A DNA stretch of 64,000 nucleotides from Gonapodya sp. JEL0774 (Eukaryota; Monoblepharomycota; Monoblepharidomycetes; Monoblepharidales; Gonapodyaceae). Location: assembly GCA_027604505.1 (NCBI GenBank), contig JADIIX010000102.1, forward strand, positions 1 through 64,000, read 5' to 3'. Below the pieces are notes generated by a model. That model made no database searches, was not told where the DNA came from, and saw only the letters and a list, made by a program, of their open reading frames with translations. The position numbers were made by a program, and so were the translations under genes. Positions within the stretch are counted from its first letter, which is position 1. Each line of letters starts with the position of its first letter. This document shows positions 35,632-47,681 of this stretch, one piece after another.

Positions 35632-38600
35632 TTACTTTCGTTTCAATTGTTTGAGCACCACAGTCAAGTACTTCTTTTGAAATGCCAGATCCGAAACTCG
35701 ATTTTCGGCCGCCTCCGCCGCGGACCTCGCATCAATTAGTTCCTTCGCCAGTACTAGATTATGTTCTCGCAGTACCCGTTCTTCTTCGAATAACGCGAGC
35801 ACTTTGCGTTTGTACTTGTTGAGCTTGCTCTCGGCGTTTGATAGACGGTGGGAAGAAGGATCAGAAATCGTGTAGGAGCCCAAGTTTCGATGGAGTGCAG
35901 AGAGTTGTGATGACAAATCTCGCGTATCCCTGTCTTTGTCTTGAATCGTCACGTTCAGTCGAGATACTTCGCGCTCCAGGGCTGCGAATTTCTCTTCAGA
36001 TTTGAACATTTCTTTCTTGTACGCGTCGTTCTCATCTTTGAGAATGCGGATATCTTCAAACAGCTGAAGCCCTGGGGAAGTCGATGTCGAATCATCCGCG
36101 ACCTTTCCGTCGCGCACAACCTTTTAAGGTTGGCACGGATCTCAATCAAAAAAACCCCGTTTCGCATTGATTCAAACGGTTGTAACTACCTCCGTGACTG
36201 CCAACAGCAAATGATTCAGATCCGCGACTCGTGCAGCGAGGTTGGCGTTCTCTTGGAATTTGAAGCAGAGAAAGCGATTCAGAGTATGGAGCATTCTTCA
36301 CCTTAATGCTTACATACCGTGCTCATAATCGTGACAGCGGGATCGCAAAGAATTCTCGGTCGCTTGGGAAACCTGAACAGAAGGAATCAGACAGATTCAC
36401 AACCAGCTGACTCAACTTGCATACTCGTCTGAAGATTTCCGAATCTTTTCTCAGATGAGCCAGCTCGCTCTTTAGTTTCGCATTTTGTACACCCTGGATC
36501 TCCAATTCGGACTTCAGTTGAGCAATCTCCTCTAAATAACACTCCCCACTCTTCCGCAGATCTTCTCCCGAGGAATGCGTCTGAACGGTGGGGTTGAATC
36601 CATCGATCTCACGCTGAAGCCTTGCACATGCATGCTCGGCAATGCTAAGTTGTCGCTGCAGTTGTTCTTGAGCATCCTCCGCTATCACTATGTGGCGAGC
36701 GAACTCTTGCTTAAGCTCTGCAAGCGAGGATTGTAAGTGGCAAATTTCATCGTTCTTCAAATCCATGCTGTGTTCAAGATTGTTCGCGCGAGATTGGGAG
36801 GAGACCGTCGCTTCTCTGAAGCCTGCTACTCGCTGTTACTCAGAAAAGTATGTTACACGGCGGAACTTTTGCAACAAACTGAAATTTTCGACTGACCTCT
36901 GCTTCTGCCTGTAATTTTATTCGTAAGTCATCGTTTTCGATTTGCAAAGCTGCCAGCTTCGCGACCATTTCCTGATCGGTATTCAATTGAGAATTTCGAC
37001 GTTCTTCTACGCCTCGGTCTTCCAACTTGCTTGGCGGACTCCAAAGTTCAAGGATTTGATCGGACGACTGCCAGCCGCAGAGCAATTTGTCTTCAGTGAC
37101 AATAGTATCTGTGTCAAGAGAAGTTATGCAGTTGTTCGAACCGTCTCCTGCCACCAACAATTGCGCTCCCAGTGCTTGGTTCGCTGATTCCGGTCCCACC
37201 TCCCCTTTGAGTCCGACAGTTGCTTCATTTCGACTCAATCGCATCTTCAAATTTTCAATCTCGGTGACAGCTGCGTTCAAGAACTCTTGTTCATTTGATA
37301 CCTGAAGTCCAAGCTCAATCACTCGCGCTGCGAGTTGTTTGCTTATGTGGATGGTTTCCCTTTGAATTCGTGGTCGAGTTCTCAGGACTCCGATGTGTCG
37401 CGTCAAATTGTTTCCAGAATCGATGAATACTGTGGCTCCGGGAAGCATTACCCGAGACATAAGATTTTGCATACTTCGAATATCGCGAGAAAGTGATTCG
37501 TTTTGGTTGACGATTTCTCGGAGCCTGATTGAAAGATGCCCGATATCCCCACGCAATTGAATCTCAATCGGTGTAATTTGCGTTCTGCGTTCCCCGAGCA
37601 ATGCTATGACTGGTATTCTCGAGATTACCAAAATGTCCAGTGAGATACTAACAAATATCTTACCTTCTAACTCTGAGAGAAGCCTGTCCTTCTTGGATAT
37701 CATTTCCTCAAGCTTTGAGGTGTAAACACTCACTCTTTTGAGATACTCGAGCTGCATACCACAACTCTCCACAGGAGGGACTGGTACAAATTGGGTATTA
37801 TGACCCTGGAGTTCTTCTTCGGAAGGTATCCCAGCGTTCTCCGTCAATTTTGTGATTATTTCCTGCAGTTTATTGATGGCAGAAAGCATGTCGTTCCGTG
37901 TTATCACGTCATCGAAACCACGCAACGAATTCTGACGCCAATCAGTTTTGGGTAAATTCTCCCGATCGAATTCGTCCTCTTGACTAACCTCCTTGGAAAG
38001 TGTCCCGGACGGAGAACCCATTAAGTGGGCTCCATCCTGCACTCTTGGAAAGTCTTCTCGATTGAGGTCTATGTTTCGAATAGTCTGATCTATGACACGG
38101 AGATTTTCTTCGGCATGATCGTCTTCTCTCAGTTGGTTAAAGACAACTCCCTCGCTATCATTCTCTCCAGCAATGTCCGGTAACTGAGCTTCCATGGATG
38201 TTCGCAACTTCTGTGTAGTTTCCGCCAATGTTTGCTGGAGGCTCGCAATCAAAGCGGTGTTCTCATTCAGAGCACTGTCAAGAAGATCCTCCTCGGATCT
38301 ATGCCAAAATCTCATTTAAAACAAGACATGACGCACGTTTTACGTGATAAGCACTCACGAAACATGTGAAGAATCATCGTCAAAGACTACGCTCTGTATT
38401 AAATGTCCTTTTCTCGTCATTTCCACGCTCGGTTTGTCATAAATCAACTCTGCCTTGGTTTCTTCTAGTTCTTTGCGTGTGACACGTAAATCTTCCTTCA
38501 ATAGAGCTATTGCAGCTTCATAAATACCCCTGTCCACACTGAGGGACTGTGGTGAAGTAAACTGTCCCACCGTTTTATCATCTTGGAAGGACTCTTTCTC

Positions 38601-40446
38601 AGCTTTTAGATTTTCAATCTCTCGTTTCCAGCTCGCGCACTCAAGGTGAACACGCTGAAATTTGTCTCTCCAAACCACGTATTTCGAAGCGAGAAGGGAT
38701 CTCCAGAGTGCTGAAACAGACGTGACGCAATGCTGAATGCATTCAGTTTGAGTTCGAATAACACCAAAATCGTCCTTGAGAGTATTGGACTTCGACTCAA
38801 ACACGTTGGTAGGGAGTTCGAGTTGAAGCCATTTCACAATATCAGTGTCACTATTGATATTTGAATCCAGGTCAATCTCCTCTGGGCTTTTCATTTCATA
38901 AGACTCCAGCGCAGTTTCAGGAGTTCGTGATTGCTCAAACATAATCTCGAGCTCACGAAGCTGTTCAGACCACCGCCTTTTCATCTCAATACCCAAGGTT
39001 TCCAAATACATCTTCAGTGAGGCTGAAAGTGCTTGTTCCGAAGTTAAATTTGATTTGAGCACCTCCACATTTATTTCTGCATCCAATTTTTGTGATTCAA
39101 CAGTTTTAACGTGGTCCTTCGCCCGCGCCAGATCATTGCGCAATGTTTGTTGCTGCACAAGCCAATCGCGAGACGCTTCGTCGTGTAACTCATCTAGCGC
39201 ACGCAGTTGCTTCTCATATTGAGCAACCGTTTCAATGAGACGTTGCTCCCACACAGAGTTCTCGTCGGATGTGAGCTGAGTTGAATGAGAAGAAAGCCAC
39301 TCAGTGGTGGATTGTTCTGCCATTATCACAGATAGTTGGGCAGAAAGGGTCGAGATCTCTGTCTGAAGACTGCGGATCAAAGCACAATATCCCAATAAAA
39401 TATCAGTGGCAGTCTTTATGGTATTCTTGGTCATCGCCTCACCGATCAACTGTTGCATTCTTATCCAACCGGACAATTTTGAGGTCCTCCATCAACAACT
39501 TCGTATCCAACTTCAGTTTGTCAACTAGCTCTCGCAGCACTTCATTTTCTGTTTTGAGACTCTGGAGCTCCCGCGGCTGGCTATCTCGCGAACTTGTCTG
39601 ACCCTTGCTCGGTTGATTAACCACAAGAGATTCTTCCACGATTGTTTCACCGAAGTCCACTTCACGAGTTCCGCCAAGGGAGACGCTACTGAGATTCTGA
39701 GCACTCGCTGATGCGCGCAAGGATCCTTGTCTAGAGAAACAGTTGGCGGGGGCCGTCAAGTTCACGGGAAGAGCATCCTTCCTTGGCTCCTCAGATTCCA
39801 AATCACCCATGCAACCGCTACGAGCTGCAAGAGCTTGTTTGAGGGATTGAATCTCAGATTCAAGAGATTGAATCAGTGAGGAGCCCGCAGTTTCTGTGGG
39901 TTTCACGGCGTTCATGTGCGCCAGAATAGCAGAATAATCTTTCCTCCCATCCTCCAGCTGTGATGACAGTGATTTCATTTGAGACTCGAGGACAAAAATT
40001 GTTCGCTTGAGAAGTTCCCTTTCGGAAGAGAACGCATCCTTTGCTTCGCGAAAGTGTGCAGCAGTGACATAATTTTCTGCATCGAGCAGGCGAGCCTTCT
40101 CAGAGAGTTCGATGTTGGTACGTTTGAGCGACTCAATATCCGCATTCAAAGCTTCAATCTTCCTCGAATATTCGACTTCAAGGAGGAAAATAGCAGAGTC
40201 ACGCTGCTCAATCAATTTGAGCGCATTGTGTGACGCAGTCTCAACATTTGCGGCTACAGCCGAAACCTCACTGCAAAGGATCGCTTCATTGTTGCGGAGG
40301 ACATCAAGAGTCTGAGCAAGTTGAGAGGATAAACAGTCCAAATCCACAGAACTGAATATCTCAGATGACATCTCTGGCCAGCGAGTGGTAGCGGAAAGTG
40401 ATTTGTGATATGTACCGGTCCCCATCACCAAAACACCAACCGTCAT
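35632..40446 (-). CDS. Giant coiled-coil protein, possible centrosome/basal-body type
   Basis: The gene encodes roughly 1,500 residues, almost entirely heptad-like and rich in Glu, Lys, Leu and Gln, in at least six exons (39439-40446, 38355-39476, 36840-38315, 36323-36766, one short exon near 36150-36300, 35632-36117). Representative stretches are EIEALNADIE-type repeats near 40100 and RLREIVNQNESLSRDIRS near 37500. Acidic, Ser-rich linkers near 39700 and 38000 separate the helices. The C-terminus is VSDLAFQKKYLTVVLKQLK followed by the stop, which recalls the YQKKYL..LL core of PACT domains that anchor pericentrin/AKAP450 proteins at centrosomes. That likeness is short and unproven. The open frame extends upstream of ATG 40446 without another ATG; inner ATGs (about 40422, 40371) are also possible. 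Its neighbour upstream, ODF3, is a flagellar protein, so a basal-body role is a reasonable guess only. Confidence 0.75.
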
Positions 40447-40504
40447 AATACCACCCCACTTTAGTATTACTTTTTTCAATGTATCGAAAACCCAAGGCTA
40501 ATTA

Positions 40505-42045
40505 TCACACGAATATGCGCGGTTCGGGGACAAACGCCTCAAATTCAGAGTGTCGAACGCGGAATGAAAAGCTTGGAGCCTTTTTCTTAGCGACGTGAAG
40601 TGAAGGGCGGTTGACGTCATAGGTGTTTGGAGCGGGAGCAGGAACGTCCAAGAGGGGCTCAGGAAGAACGACAATGATTGGCCTCTTCTCCGAAGAGCCA
40701 ATGTCACCGCTTTTCGGACTAGCTTGTCCTGCATCCCCTTTGCTTTCCGCACTGGTACCATCACTCATGCTTGTGCCCTGGCGTTTGTGCGATATGACTG
40801 TACGAATGATCGGTGGAAGTTTAGAAGTGTCATCGTTGGGAGAAACAACGAGGACTGTGTGCTCTAGCAGAACGAACGAGTTGCCTGTCGTAGCAGGTGC
40901 CTGAAGCAGAGATTACGATCTCACCTCTTCGAGATGTGAACGGATCCAAATATTTCACACGCGAACCAAAGCTGTAGGCTGGGTTCGCCTTCATTGTATT
41001 CTCGGCAACCGCTAAGGTGTTGTAAGCCGCTGGACCGGGACTTGTGATGGAGACTACGCAATCACGGAATTAGATGGTGAATATCTACCAAGCCACTTTC
41101 TGCTTACGCTTTTCCGGGTGGTTCTGGCGGATAGTGTAGGAAGGTGGCGAAGGCATATTTGGTGCAGGTTTGGGGCCTATTGTCGGTGCCGCTGAATAAC
41201 TGAATGAACAACGGTTTCTACCATGAACAAAATGGAGATCAAGTTGCAGTGAATGCTGCGGAGACTCACTCGCCAGGACCAGGCTGCGGCCGCGGGTTGT
41301 GGATGTGCCACCGTCCTGTGAGTGAATACCTAGGCGCGCCCACGTCACTGGTCCCTTCAATTGAAGGATCGTCTTTGCCGTTTTGAAGTAAGGAAGAAAT
41401 AGGGCATGATGAACCATCCAACATGAACGATTGCTTGTAATTAACATACATTTCCCGGGCCCAGGAGAATTTACGTCCAAGACAACTTTAGAGAGCAAGA
41501 TGAACTCCTGATAACTCTTCATCTCAGAAGGATCAAAGAAAAACCATGCACTCACTCTCCTCGTATGCAGACCGCACGACAACAACTTTCCCGTCCTTTC
41601 GGTCCTTCTTGAAACCCGCCCCAATCGAGAATGCCGGCCCCTTTGACGTTCCGTGTCTGTCACAAGCGGGAAAGAAGGCGTTTGGAGCTGGTGCGACCCA
41701 AGCCTTAGGCGACGGCGATTTCACACCAAATGTGAACATCGGCGAGCGCTTCCATTTCGGCTTGACCATGAAGTGCACATTTGTTCCGCCAATAGTGGGA
41801 GGTAGGCCGTAAGCGGCCGGCCCAGGTCCCCTAATTCGAGCTGCGACGGGAATTTCACCAGGTTTTAATGGTAGTTCCCCAGTTAAGTTCTCGGTCGCAA
41901 CTGGCGCGGATCTATCAGCCTTCTCGGTGGGAGCCCGGCTATGACCAGAAGTTCTCTCATTTTTAGTGGTTGGTTGGCGAGTTCGTTCCGCCTTGGGAAG
42001 TGGAGGCTCTAATGAAATGGGGACTCGAGATTCAGGAACATCCAT
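40505..42045 (-). CDS. ODF3/CIMAP-type STPG-repeat flagellar protein
   Basis: Outer dense fibre 3 (CIMAP, SHIPPO) proteins carry Pro-Gly-Pro repeats and bind ciliary and flagellar microtubules. Exon 1 (ATG 42045) ends its disordered start with ARIRGPGPAAYGLPPTIGG and continues KWKRSPMFTFGVKSPSPKAW and HGTSKGPAFSIGAG, the recognised ODF3 order. Later exons repeat the theme: DVNSPGPGK, GAPRYSLTGRWHIHNPRPQP with GPGE, GPKPAPNMPSPPSYTI, SPGPAAYNTLAVAENTMKAN then PAYSFGSR, and finally PAPNTYDVNRP with KKKAPSFSFRVRHSEFE before the stop at 40505. At least six repeats are visible. The gene implies that the organism makes a motile flagellum. An upstream ORF overlaps the start codon (see 42032-42196). 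The next gene begins about 58 bp after the stop. Confidence 0.88.
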
Positions 42046-42196
42046 CCTCCCTGATCGTTTCCAAAAGCATAAGCAGACCTTTGGATACGTCTTTTGCTGC
42101 CTTTTCGGGATTCTCGTCCGTTGCGGCCGGCTTTTTGATTGACGGGGTCACTGGTGTGTAGTGTGACTGCAATCCCTCCAACGATTTTGTAGTCAT
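42032..42196 (-). CDS. Small upstream ORF overlapping the ODF3 start codon
   Basis: A 54-codon ORF (ATG 42196, MTTKSLEGLQSHYTPVTPSI and a Lys/Glu-rich remainder) ends 14 nt inside the ODF3 coding region in another frame. A strong acceptor (TTTTCTGTTTCAG) lies just upstream at about 42225. Splicing from a GTGAGC donor near 42344 would extend it to about 62 codons from MDGM. It may be a translated uORF in the ODF3 leader, a separate small gene, or chance. No family is recognised. Confidence 0.22.
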   Translation of the reverse strand: MTTKSLEGLQSHYTPVTPSIKKPAATDENPEKAAKDVSKGLLMLLETIREDGCS

Positions 42197-42420
42197 GATT
42201 GCTGGAACAACTGAAACAGAAAATAACCGGAGACCGTCAATCAAACAGTATGTGAGGCCCCTTTTGCAGATATTTTGATTTTGAGGTTGGCCAGGAAATC
42301 GGTCATCTGCGAAGACCTTCGCAACCCGTTGGCAAAGCTCACGCATTCCATCCACCTGTATATTCAGACTTTACATTTTTCTCTCTAGTGTGAAATGGCG
42401 TGCCTGCAAAGAATGCGATT

Positions 42421-43838
42421 TCAGAATGCATGTAAGCTGGACGTCGCAGTGGGACATTTGCATACCAGTGAGACCTTGCACCCTACACGAGAACATCATG
42501 TGAGAATGACATTCCATCGGTTCAGCGATAAAGCATTTTCACTGTACTCACCATCACGGAAGTGGTGATCCCGATCAAAGAGAAGAGACCATCGTCGACC
42601 TTAACATCCAACCAGCGGTGAGAGAGGTTACACGAGTTGCGGAATGGAGCGCACTCTCACGTTAATGAGGCCAAGGCTCGTGGCTGGAAGCACAGAGTCC
42701 AGAGAGTCTTGCAGAAGATTGTAGAGAATGTGGTTGCGTTGACTAGATGATCGAACAATCCACTTAAATGTCGTCAGAGCCGCAAGAATTCCACTAATTG
42801 CCACTTACGTCTGCAAGTCTCGTGTCTGCTCCTTGGCAGCTTCATCCCCCTTGGATTTCGCCCTTTCCAAACTCTCGGAATTCTGGCGAAGTCTGTAGAC
42901 ATGCGCCAGAATAGAGAAGACGAGGCCTGCAAGCCAGAACTGGCTCGCACGCCGGGCAACATCGTTGACTTTCTCAACTCTCCAGACCCCGGCTGCGTTG
43001 ACCTTTAGACAAGGAGCAGCATGAAAAAGATACGACGAGGCAAAATCAGGTCCAATTTTCTGCGTACCCAGGTCAGGGCATCATTGGACATCCAGAAGGA
43101 CCAGGAGATGGACTTTAACATCGTGAGATACCTAATCGGTGCGTCCTTGATGTCTGATGCTTTGGAGACCGCTCGCATGAACTCTTGAGATTTCCCAATC
43201 TGAAAAACTGTGATGAAAACGTGATTAAGACTTCATGAGCTAACTTCGGGTTTCGGGTTCTCGCTAGAAAGCAGCTCACGCTTGCGACTGAGAGCAACCG
43301 TGCTAGTAAGGTTCTTCCAGCGGTCAACTACATCCTTGTGGTATCCCTCTTTTTTGCGAATAGGCCCAAAAAGGATAAAAATCAGTATACAAAAGCAAGA
43401 CAACACGGGGGCGGAACATCAACTGACTTTTGGCGGTGTACCATTGTAGGAACTTGGCCAAGAATTGAACAAGTCTTTCATGTAAACACCAATACAATGT
43501 GGCAAGCACATAGGGGTGAAGAGCGTGGGAGACATATCATGAGGAGTGGTTCAGAAACACCGCGGAAACCAACATGGAACATGGACAGATGAGAAATGAC
43601 GCAACACCGACCGATTCACTTTATCACGCCCAGTCGACGTGTTCATAAACTAGAGAGGACATTGATGTTGTCAGTGCCACCAGAAAGACATGAGGAGAGT
43701 GGGTATAATGCTCACCCGAATGAGCGTATCCTGTTACATGCAGATCGGAACCGTTTAATATGACAAGCCTGGAGAGACTGGGAACCACAACTTCACCTGG
43801 AAGTCATTGTACGCCTTGAGTTGTCTCGCAATCGACAT
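42421..43838 (-). CDS. PEX11: Peroxisomal membrane proliferation factor PEX11
   Basis: PEX11 bends and elongates the peroxisome membrane before fission and also forms a channel. The first exon is MSIARQLKAYNDFQ (ATG 43838), the second gives FMNTSTGRDKVNR, the family's N-terminal TxGRDK motif, the third LVQFLAKFLQWYTAKS, matching the amphipathic LVQYFSRFLAWYL helix. Then come VVDRWKNLTSTVALSRK, FQIGKSQEFMRAVSKASDIK, MLKSISWSFWMSNDALTW (first hydrophobic segment) and VARRASQFWLAGLVFSILAH (second). LLQDSLDSVLPATSLGLIN and LDVKVDDGLFSLIGITTSVM match the C-terminal membrane part, ending SLVCKCPTATSSLHAF at 42421. The full family length is covered by about eight small exons. Divergent from UBE2C. 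Confidence 0.9.
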
Positions 43839-44232
43839 GATAGCACACGGAATCTTGCGGAGGACCAGAAATGCCGATGGGTTGTGGCGAAGCGGCCAAA
43901 CGGATACAACAAACTACACATAGGTTTTGCAGTTAAAATCAGTTTCTCCACCAGATTTCACATGTTATTCAGTGAGAGATTGAAAATTTTAGTCTAGACG
44001 AAAAGAAATTCGACTGGATTCCACTGGAATGCAGCGTTACTGGCTAAGGCTAAAGGCTGTGGCAGGATGGACAAAAGTAAATCAACTAGAATGTAACTAA
44101 ACTTGTAATAAAACTAAGTAACTTACTTACTGCTTGGTCACTCCTGATTCTTGCATTGCTGTGGTCCCTTCACCGTGCACCAACTACTAACCAAACGCGG
44201 CGGAAGCGGAGATCGAAACCACACCCCACGCG
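43839..44232. promoter_or_regulatory. Shared divergent promoter interval, PEX11 / UBE2C
   Basis: About 394 bp between start codons. The centre (about 43950-44130) is AT-rich with TAAC/GTTA-like repeats (AACTAAACTTG, AACTAAGTAACTTACTTACT). No coding potential seen. Function assigned by position only. Confidence 0.4.
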
Positions 44233-45057
44233 ATGGATACTACAATTAGGCAAGCAGCTCGACGAGTCGCAAAGCAACCCATTTCGGGGGGAGCTAAGGG
44301 AACAGGCCAAAGCGTAACGAAAAGGTAGTAACCCCCGTTACTGATGCTCTGTTTTGACCCCTGAATCTGATTCATATTCCTTCTCCCTGGGAAGGAAGGT
44401 TACAAAATGAGCTCATGTCTTTAATGGTGAAGACATGCGTGTAATGTAGTGGTTTAAAGTGTTATCAAGATCTAACGGCACCGTTGCATAGTCGGCCAAC
44501 ACCGCTGGTATATCTGCTTTCCCTGATGGAGATGGAATCATGAATTGGAAGTGGACTCTCCAGGTGAGATGATTTTTTGTTGGCTATGTGGATGATTTTG
44601 GCGGGAACTGTGGAATCTCTCCTTGACACGCCTGATTTGGTTTCCTTGCCCACATTTGTAACTCTTACTTCAGGGTCCTTTGGGCACCGTTTACGAGGGT
44701 CTTACTTTGAAAGGCTCCATGACATTCTCTTCCTCATATCCTATCAACGCACCGACAGTAAAGTTCACCACCAAAGTATTCCACCCGAACGTTGATCCAG
44801 AAGGGGCAATCTGTCTTGATATCCTAAAGGACAAATGGTCTGCCGTCTACACCGTAGAAAAAATACTTTTGAGCTTGCAGAGCTTGTTGGCAGGTGGGCA
44901 GGATTCTAACTTAACTGTTTGGGCTCTGACTCACCTGTTAATTACAGATCCCAATCTTTCGAGCCCTTTGAACGTTACGGCTGCAGAGATATGGCATCGG
45001 CAGGATGACGTGCGAAAGCAGGTTTTGAAGCTGTACAATGAGAGCCCGGACAATTGA
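44233..45057 (+). CDS. UBE2C: Ubiquitin-conjugating enzyme E2 C (APC/C partner)
   Basis: UBE2C (fission yeast Ubc11, clam E2-C) primes anaphase-promoting-complex substrates such as cyclin B with ubiquitin. Exon 1 (ATG 44233) is MDTTIRQAARRVAKQPISGG with AKGTGQSVTK, then the join gives RLQNELMSLM, as in the family's KRLQQELM. The next exons read ISAFPDGDGIMNWKWTLQ, then GPLGTVYEGLTLKGSMTFSS, SYPINAPTVKFTTKVFHPNV and DPEGAICLDILKDKWSAVYT. ICLDILKDKWSA holds the active-site Cys and the group-specific KWSA segment. The end reads DPNLSSPLNVTAAEIWHRQD and stops at 45057. Length and spacing fit a full active E2. CCT5 follows about 160 bp downstream on the same strand. Confidence 0.95.
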
Positions 45058-45218
45058 CGCACTGCAAAGAAAGAGTTAAGAATGAACGGTGTATTGTACA
45101 ATTGATATGAGCAGTTATATAAAATATTCGTATATGTACGTGAATTGAGATTGCAGTGGTCACGGGTTCATGATGTGGTGTTTGTTCGACTTTCAACTCC
45201 AACATTCCGTCCCCAATT

Positions 45219-47615
45219 ATGGCCTCTGGCACCTTCGTCACAGATGAATACGGACGGCCCTTCATCATCCTGCGAGAGCAGGGGAAAAAATCGCGCATAT
45301 CCGGCATTGACGCTGTGAAGGTGAGGTTCGCCGCTTATAGACGCTTTGTTTTCGAGGAGAGTACTCCTGGATTCACTAAGAAATGACAAGAGTCAGGGAG
45401 CTACAAGAAAATGCAATGGATCTTTGTCATTTTCTGGGAACCTGGGAGTGCGTGGATTGTTTTTCGATCTCTGCTTGTTCAATTCCACAACCGAGGCAGA
45501 AGATTTGACGGAGCGAGCGATTCTGCCAACAGCAGACTGCGTGCATTGCTCGCCTCGCTATTCATGTTTGTTGTTTCTCTATTTTAATCTGAGTTCTTGT
45601 GTTCCGTGACTATAAGTCCCACATCCTTGCTGCCAAAACAGTTGCCAACATTGTCAAGACTTCTTTGGGTCCTAAAGGTTCGGGACCAAGCAAACACGGA
45701 ATTCTTCGAGGGATCAAACTCTAAACTAAACGCGATTTCTCCTCGTGGACACCTTCAGGTCTCGACAAGATCCTCATTTCGCCCGATGGAGAAATCACTG
45801 TTACGAATGACGGCGCAACCATTTTGTCCCAGATGGAAGTCGAGCACCAAATAGCAAAGCTTCTTGTACAACTGAGTAAGAGCCAGGACGATGAAATCGG
45901 GGACGGTACTACCGGTGTAGTAGGTGAGTTCACGGGCATACTAAGTTCACTGTCCGTGAATAGTCAATAACCTGGCATGAATTTGACGCTAGTTCTTGCT
46001 GGCGCTCTTTTGGAGCAAGCAGAGACGTTGCTAGACCGTGGAATCCACCCAATTCGAATTGCGGATGGTTACGAGGCAGCCTGTTCAATCGCCGTCTCAC
46101 ATTTGGACAAGATTTCGGACGTGGTGCCATTTTCCCGAACGGACACGACGAACTTGCTTCAAGTTGCTAAGACTTGCTTGGGCTCGAAGATGTGAGCAGT
46201 TTGTGCTGCACGCGACATAACGAGATATTCTCTTGCCAATGTGTCATGCCCTTCAGCGTCTCCAAATGCCATGATAAATTCGCCAAAATGGCAGTAGATG
46301 CGGTCTTGTCCGTTGCAGATTTTGATCGTAAAGACGTGGACTTTGAACTGATTAAAGTGGACGGCAAAGTCGGCGCATCTTTGGAGGACTCGGAGCTTGT
46401 GTACGGTGTGGTTATCGACAAGGACTTCTCCCATCCTCAAATGCCCAAAGATATCCGAGACGCCAAAATTGCCATTCTTACGTGCCCATTCGAACCCCCC
46501 AAACCCAAGACAAAGCACAAACTCGACATCACGAGCGTGGATGAGTTCAACCGATTGAAACAATATGAAACAGATAAATTCGAGGAGATGGTAAACCAAG
46601 TTAAAAGCTCCGGGGCGAACCTCGTGTGTTGCCAGTGGGGATTCGACGACGAGGCGAATCACTTGTTGTTACAGAAGAAACTACCAGCCATTCGATGGGT
46701 TGGAGGCCCTGAACTGGAGGTGAGCGTTCCACTTGGGTTATAATTTTTTGTATACAAACCGCAGCTACATTATCTCTCAAGCTTATCGCGATAGCTACGA
46801 ATGGCCGCATCGTCCCAAGGTTTGAGGAATTGACGGCGGAGAAGCTGGGGAAAGCCGGTGTTGTTCGAGAAATGTCCTTCGGTACCACGAAAGACAGAAT
46901 GATAGTAATTGAAGAGTGTGCCAACTCCCGTGCGGTGACTATTTTTATACGTGGAGGCAACAAGATGGTGAGCTTTCCGCAACAGCAGCTTCATGTGATT
47001 TGCTTTGACATTCGTCAAAATTGTTTCGCGTGTACATCGTGCTTAGATTATCGATGAAGCCAAGCGTAGTATTCACGATGCAATCTGTGTTGTGCGGAAT
47101 CTCGTAAAGGACAATCGGGTGGTGTACGGAGGAGGTGCCGCAGAGATTGCCTGCTCTCTTGAAGTGTCCCGCGCTGCCGACTCCATCTCCACTATTGAAC
47201 AGTACGCAATGCGGTCATTCGCAGCGGCACTAGACTCCGTTCCCTTGACGCTGGCGGAGAATTCGGGACTGGGACCCATTGAGACACTTGCGGAGGTTAA
47301 ATCGAGCCAGGTTAAGGAGAAGAACTTCCGCTTGGGCATTGATGCCGGTTTGAAGGGGGACAACGGTGGGTGTTGAAGTCTGATTTATCATTTTGGCAGA
47401 CAACTAATGATTCCCGCAAACTAGACATGCGAAACCAGCACGTGATCGACCCTCTCATTTCGAAGCGTCAGCAGTATCTTCTCGCAACCCAGCTGGTCAA
47501 GATGGTCCTAAAGATTGACGATGGTGAGCATTACTGTTCGTGACTTAGTCTTCTCTTTTATCGTCCTCACAATACCTTCGTAGTCATCATGCCCGGTGAT
47601 TCAGATGGGTATTGA
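45219..47615 (+). CDS. CCT5: T-complex protein 1 subunit epsilon (CCT5)
   Basis: CCT5 is one of eight subunits of the cytosolic chaperonin that folds actin and tubulin. It starts [20 protein letters not shown] with [14 protein letters not shown] (ATG 45219). Exons then give [40 protein letters not shown] and [12 protein letters not shown], the nucleotide-binding GDGTT motif with its catalytic Asp. The apical domain exon (46260-46730) reads [20 protein letters not shown] and [16 protein letters not shown]. The later exons hold [20 protein letters not shown] and [20 protein letters not shown], the conserved GGGAxE segment that closes the ATP site. The last short exon is [10 protein letters not shown] with stop at 47615. 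All family landmarks are present, with about nine introns. It converges on TDG with 66 bp between stops. Confidence 0.95.
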
Positions 47616-47681
47616 GCGCAATAGAATTTTGCATGTTACATAAATAGCAGAAAAGAAGATATAGCGGAATGGCAACGCGAA

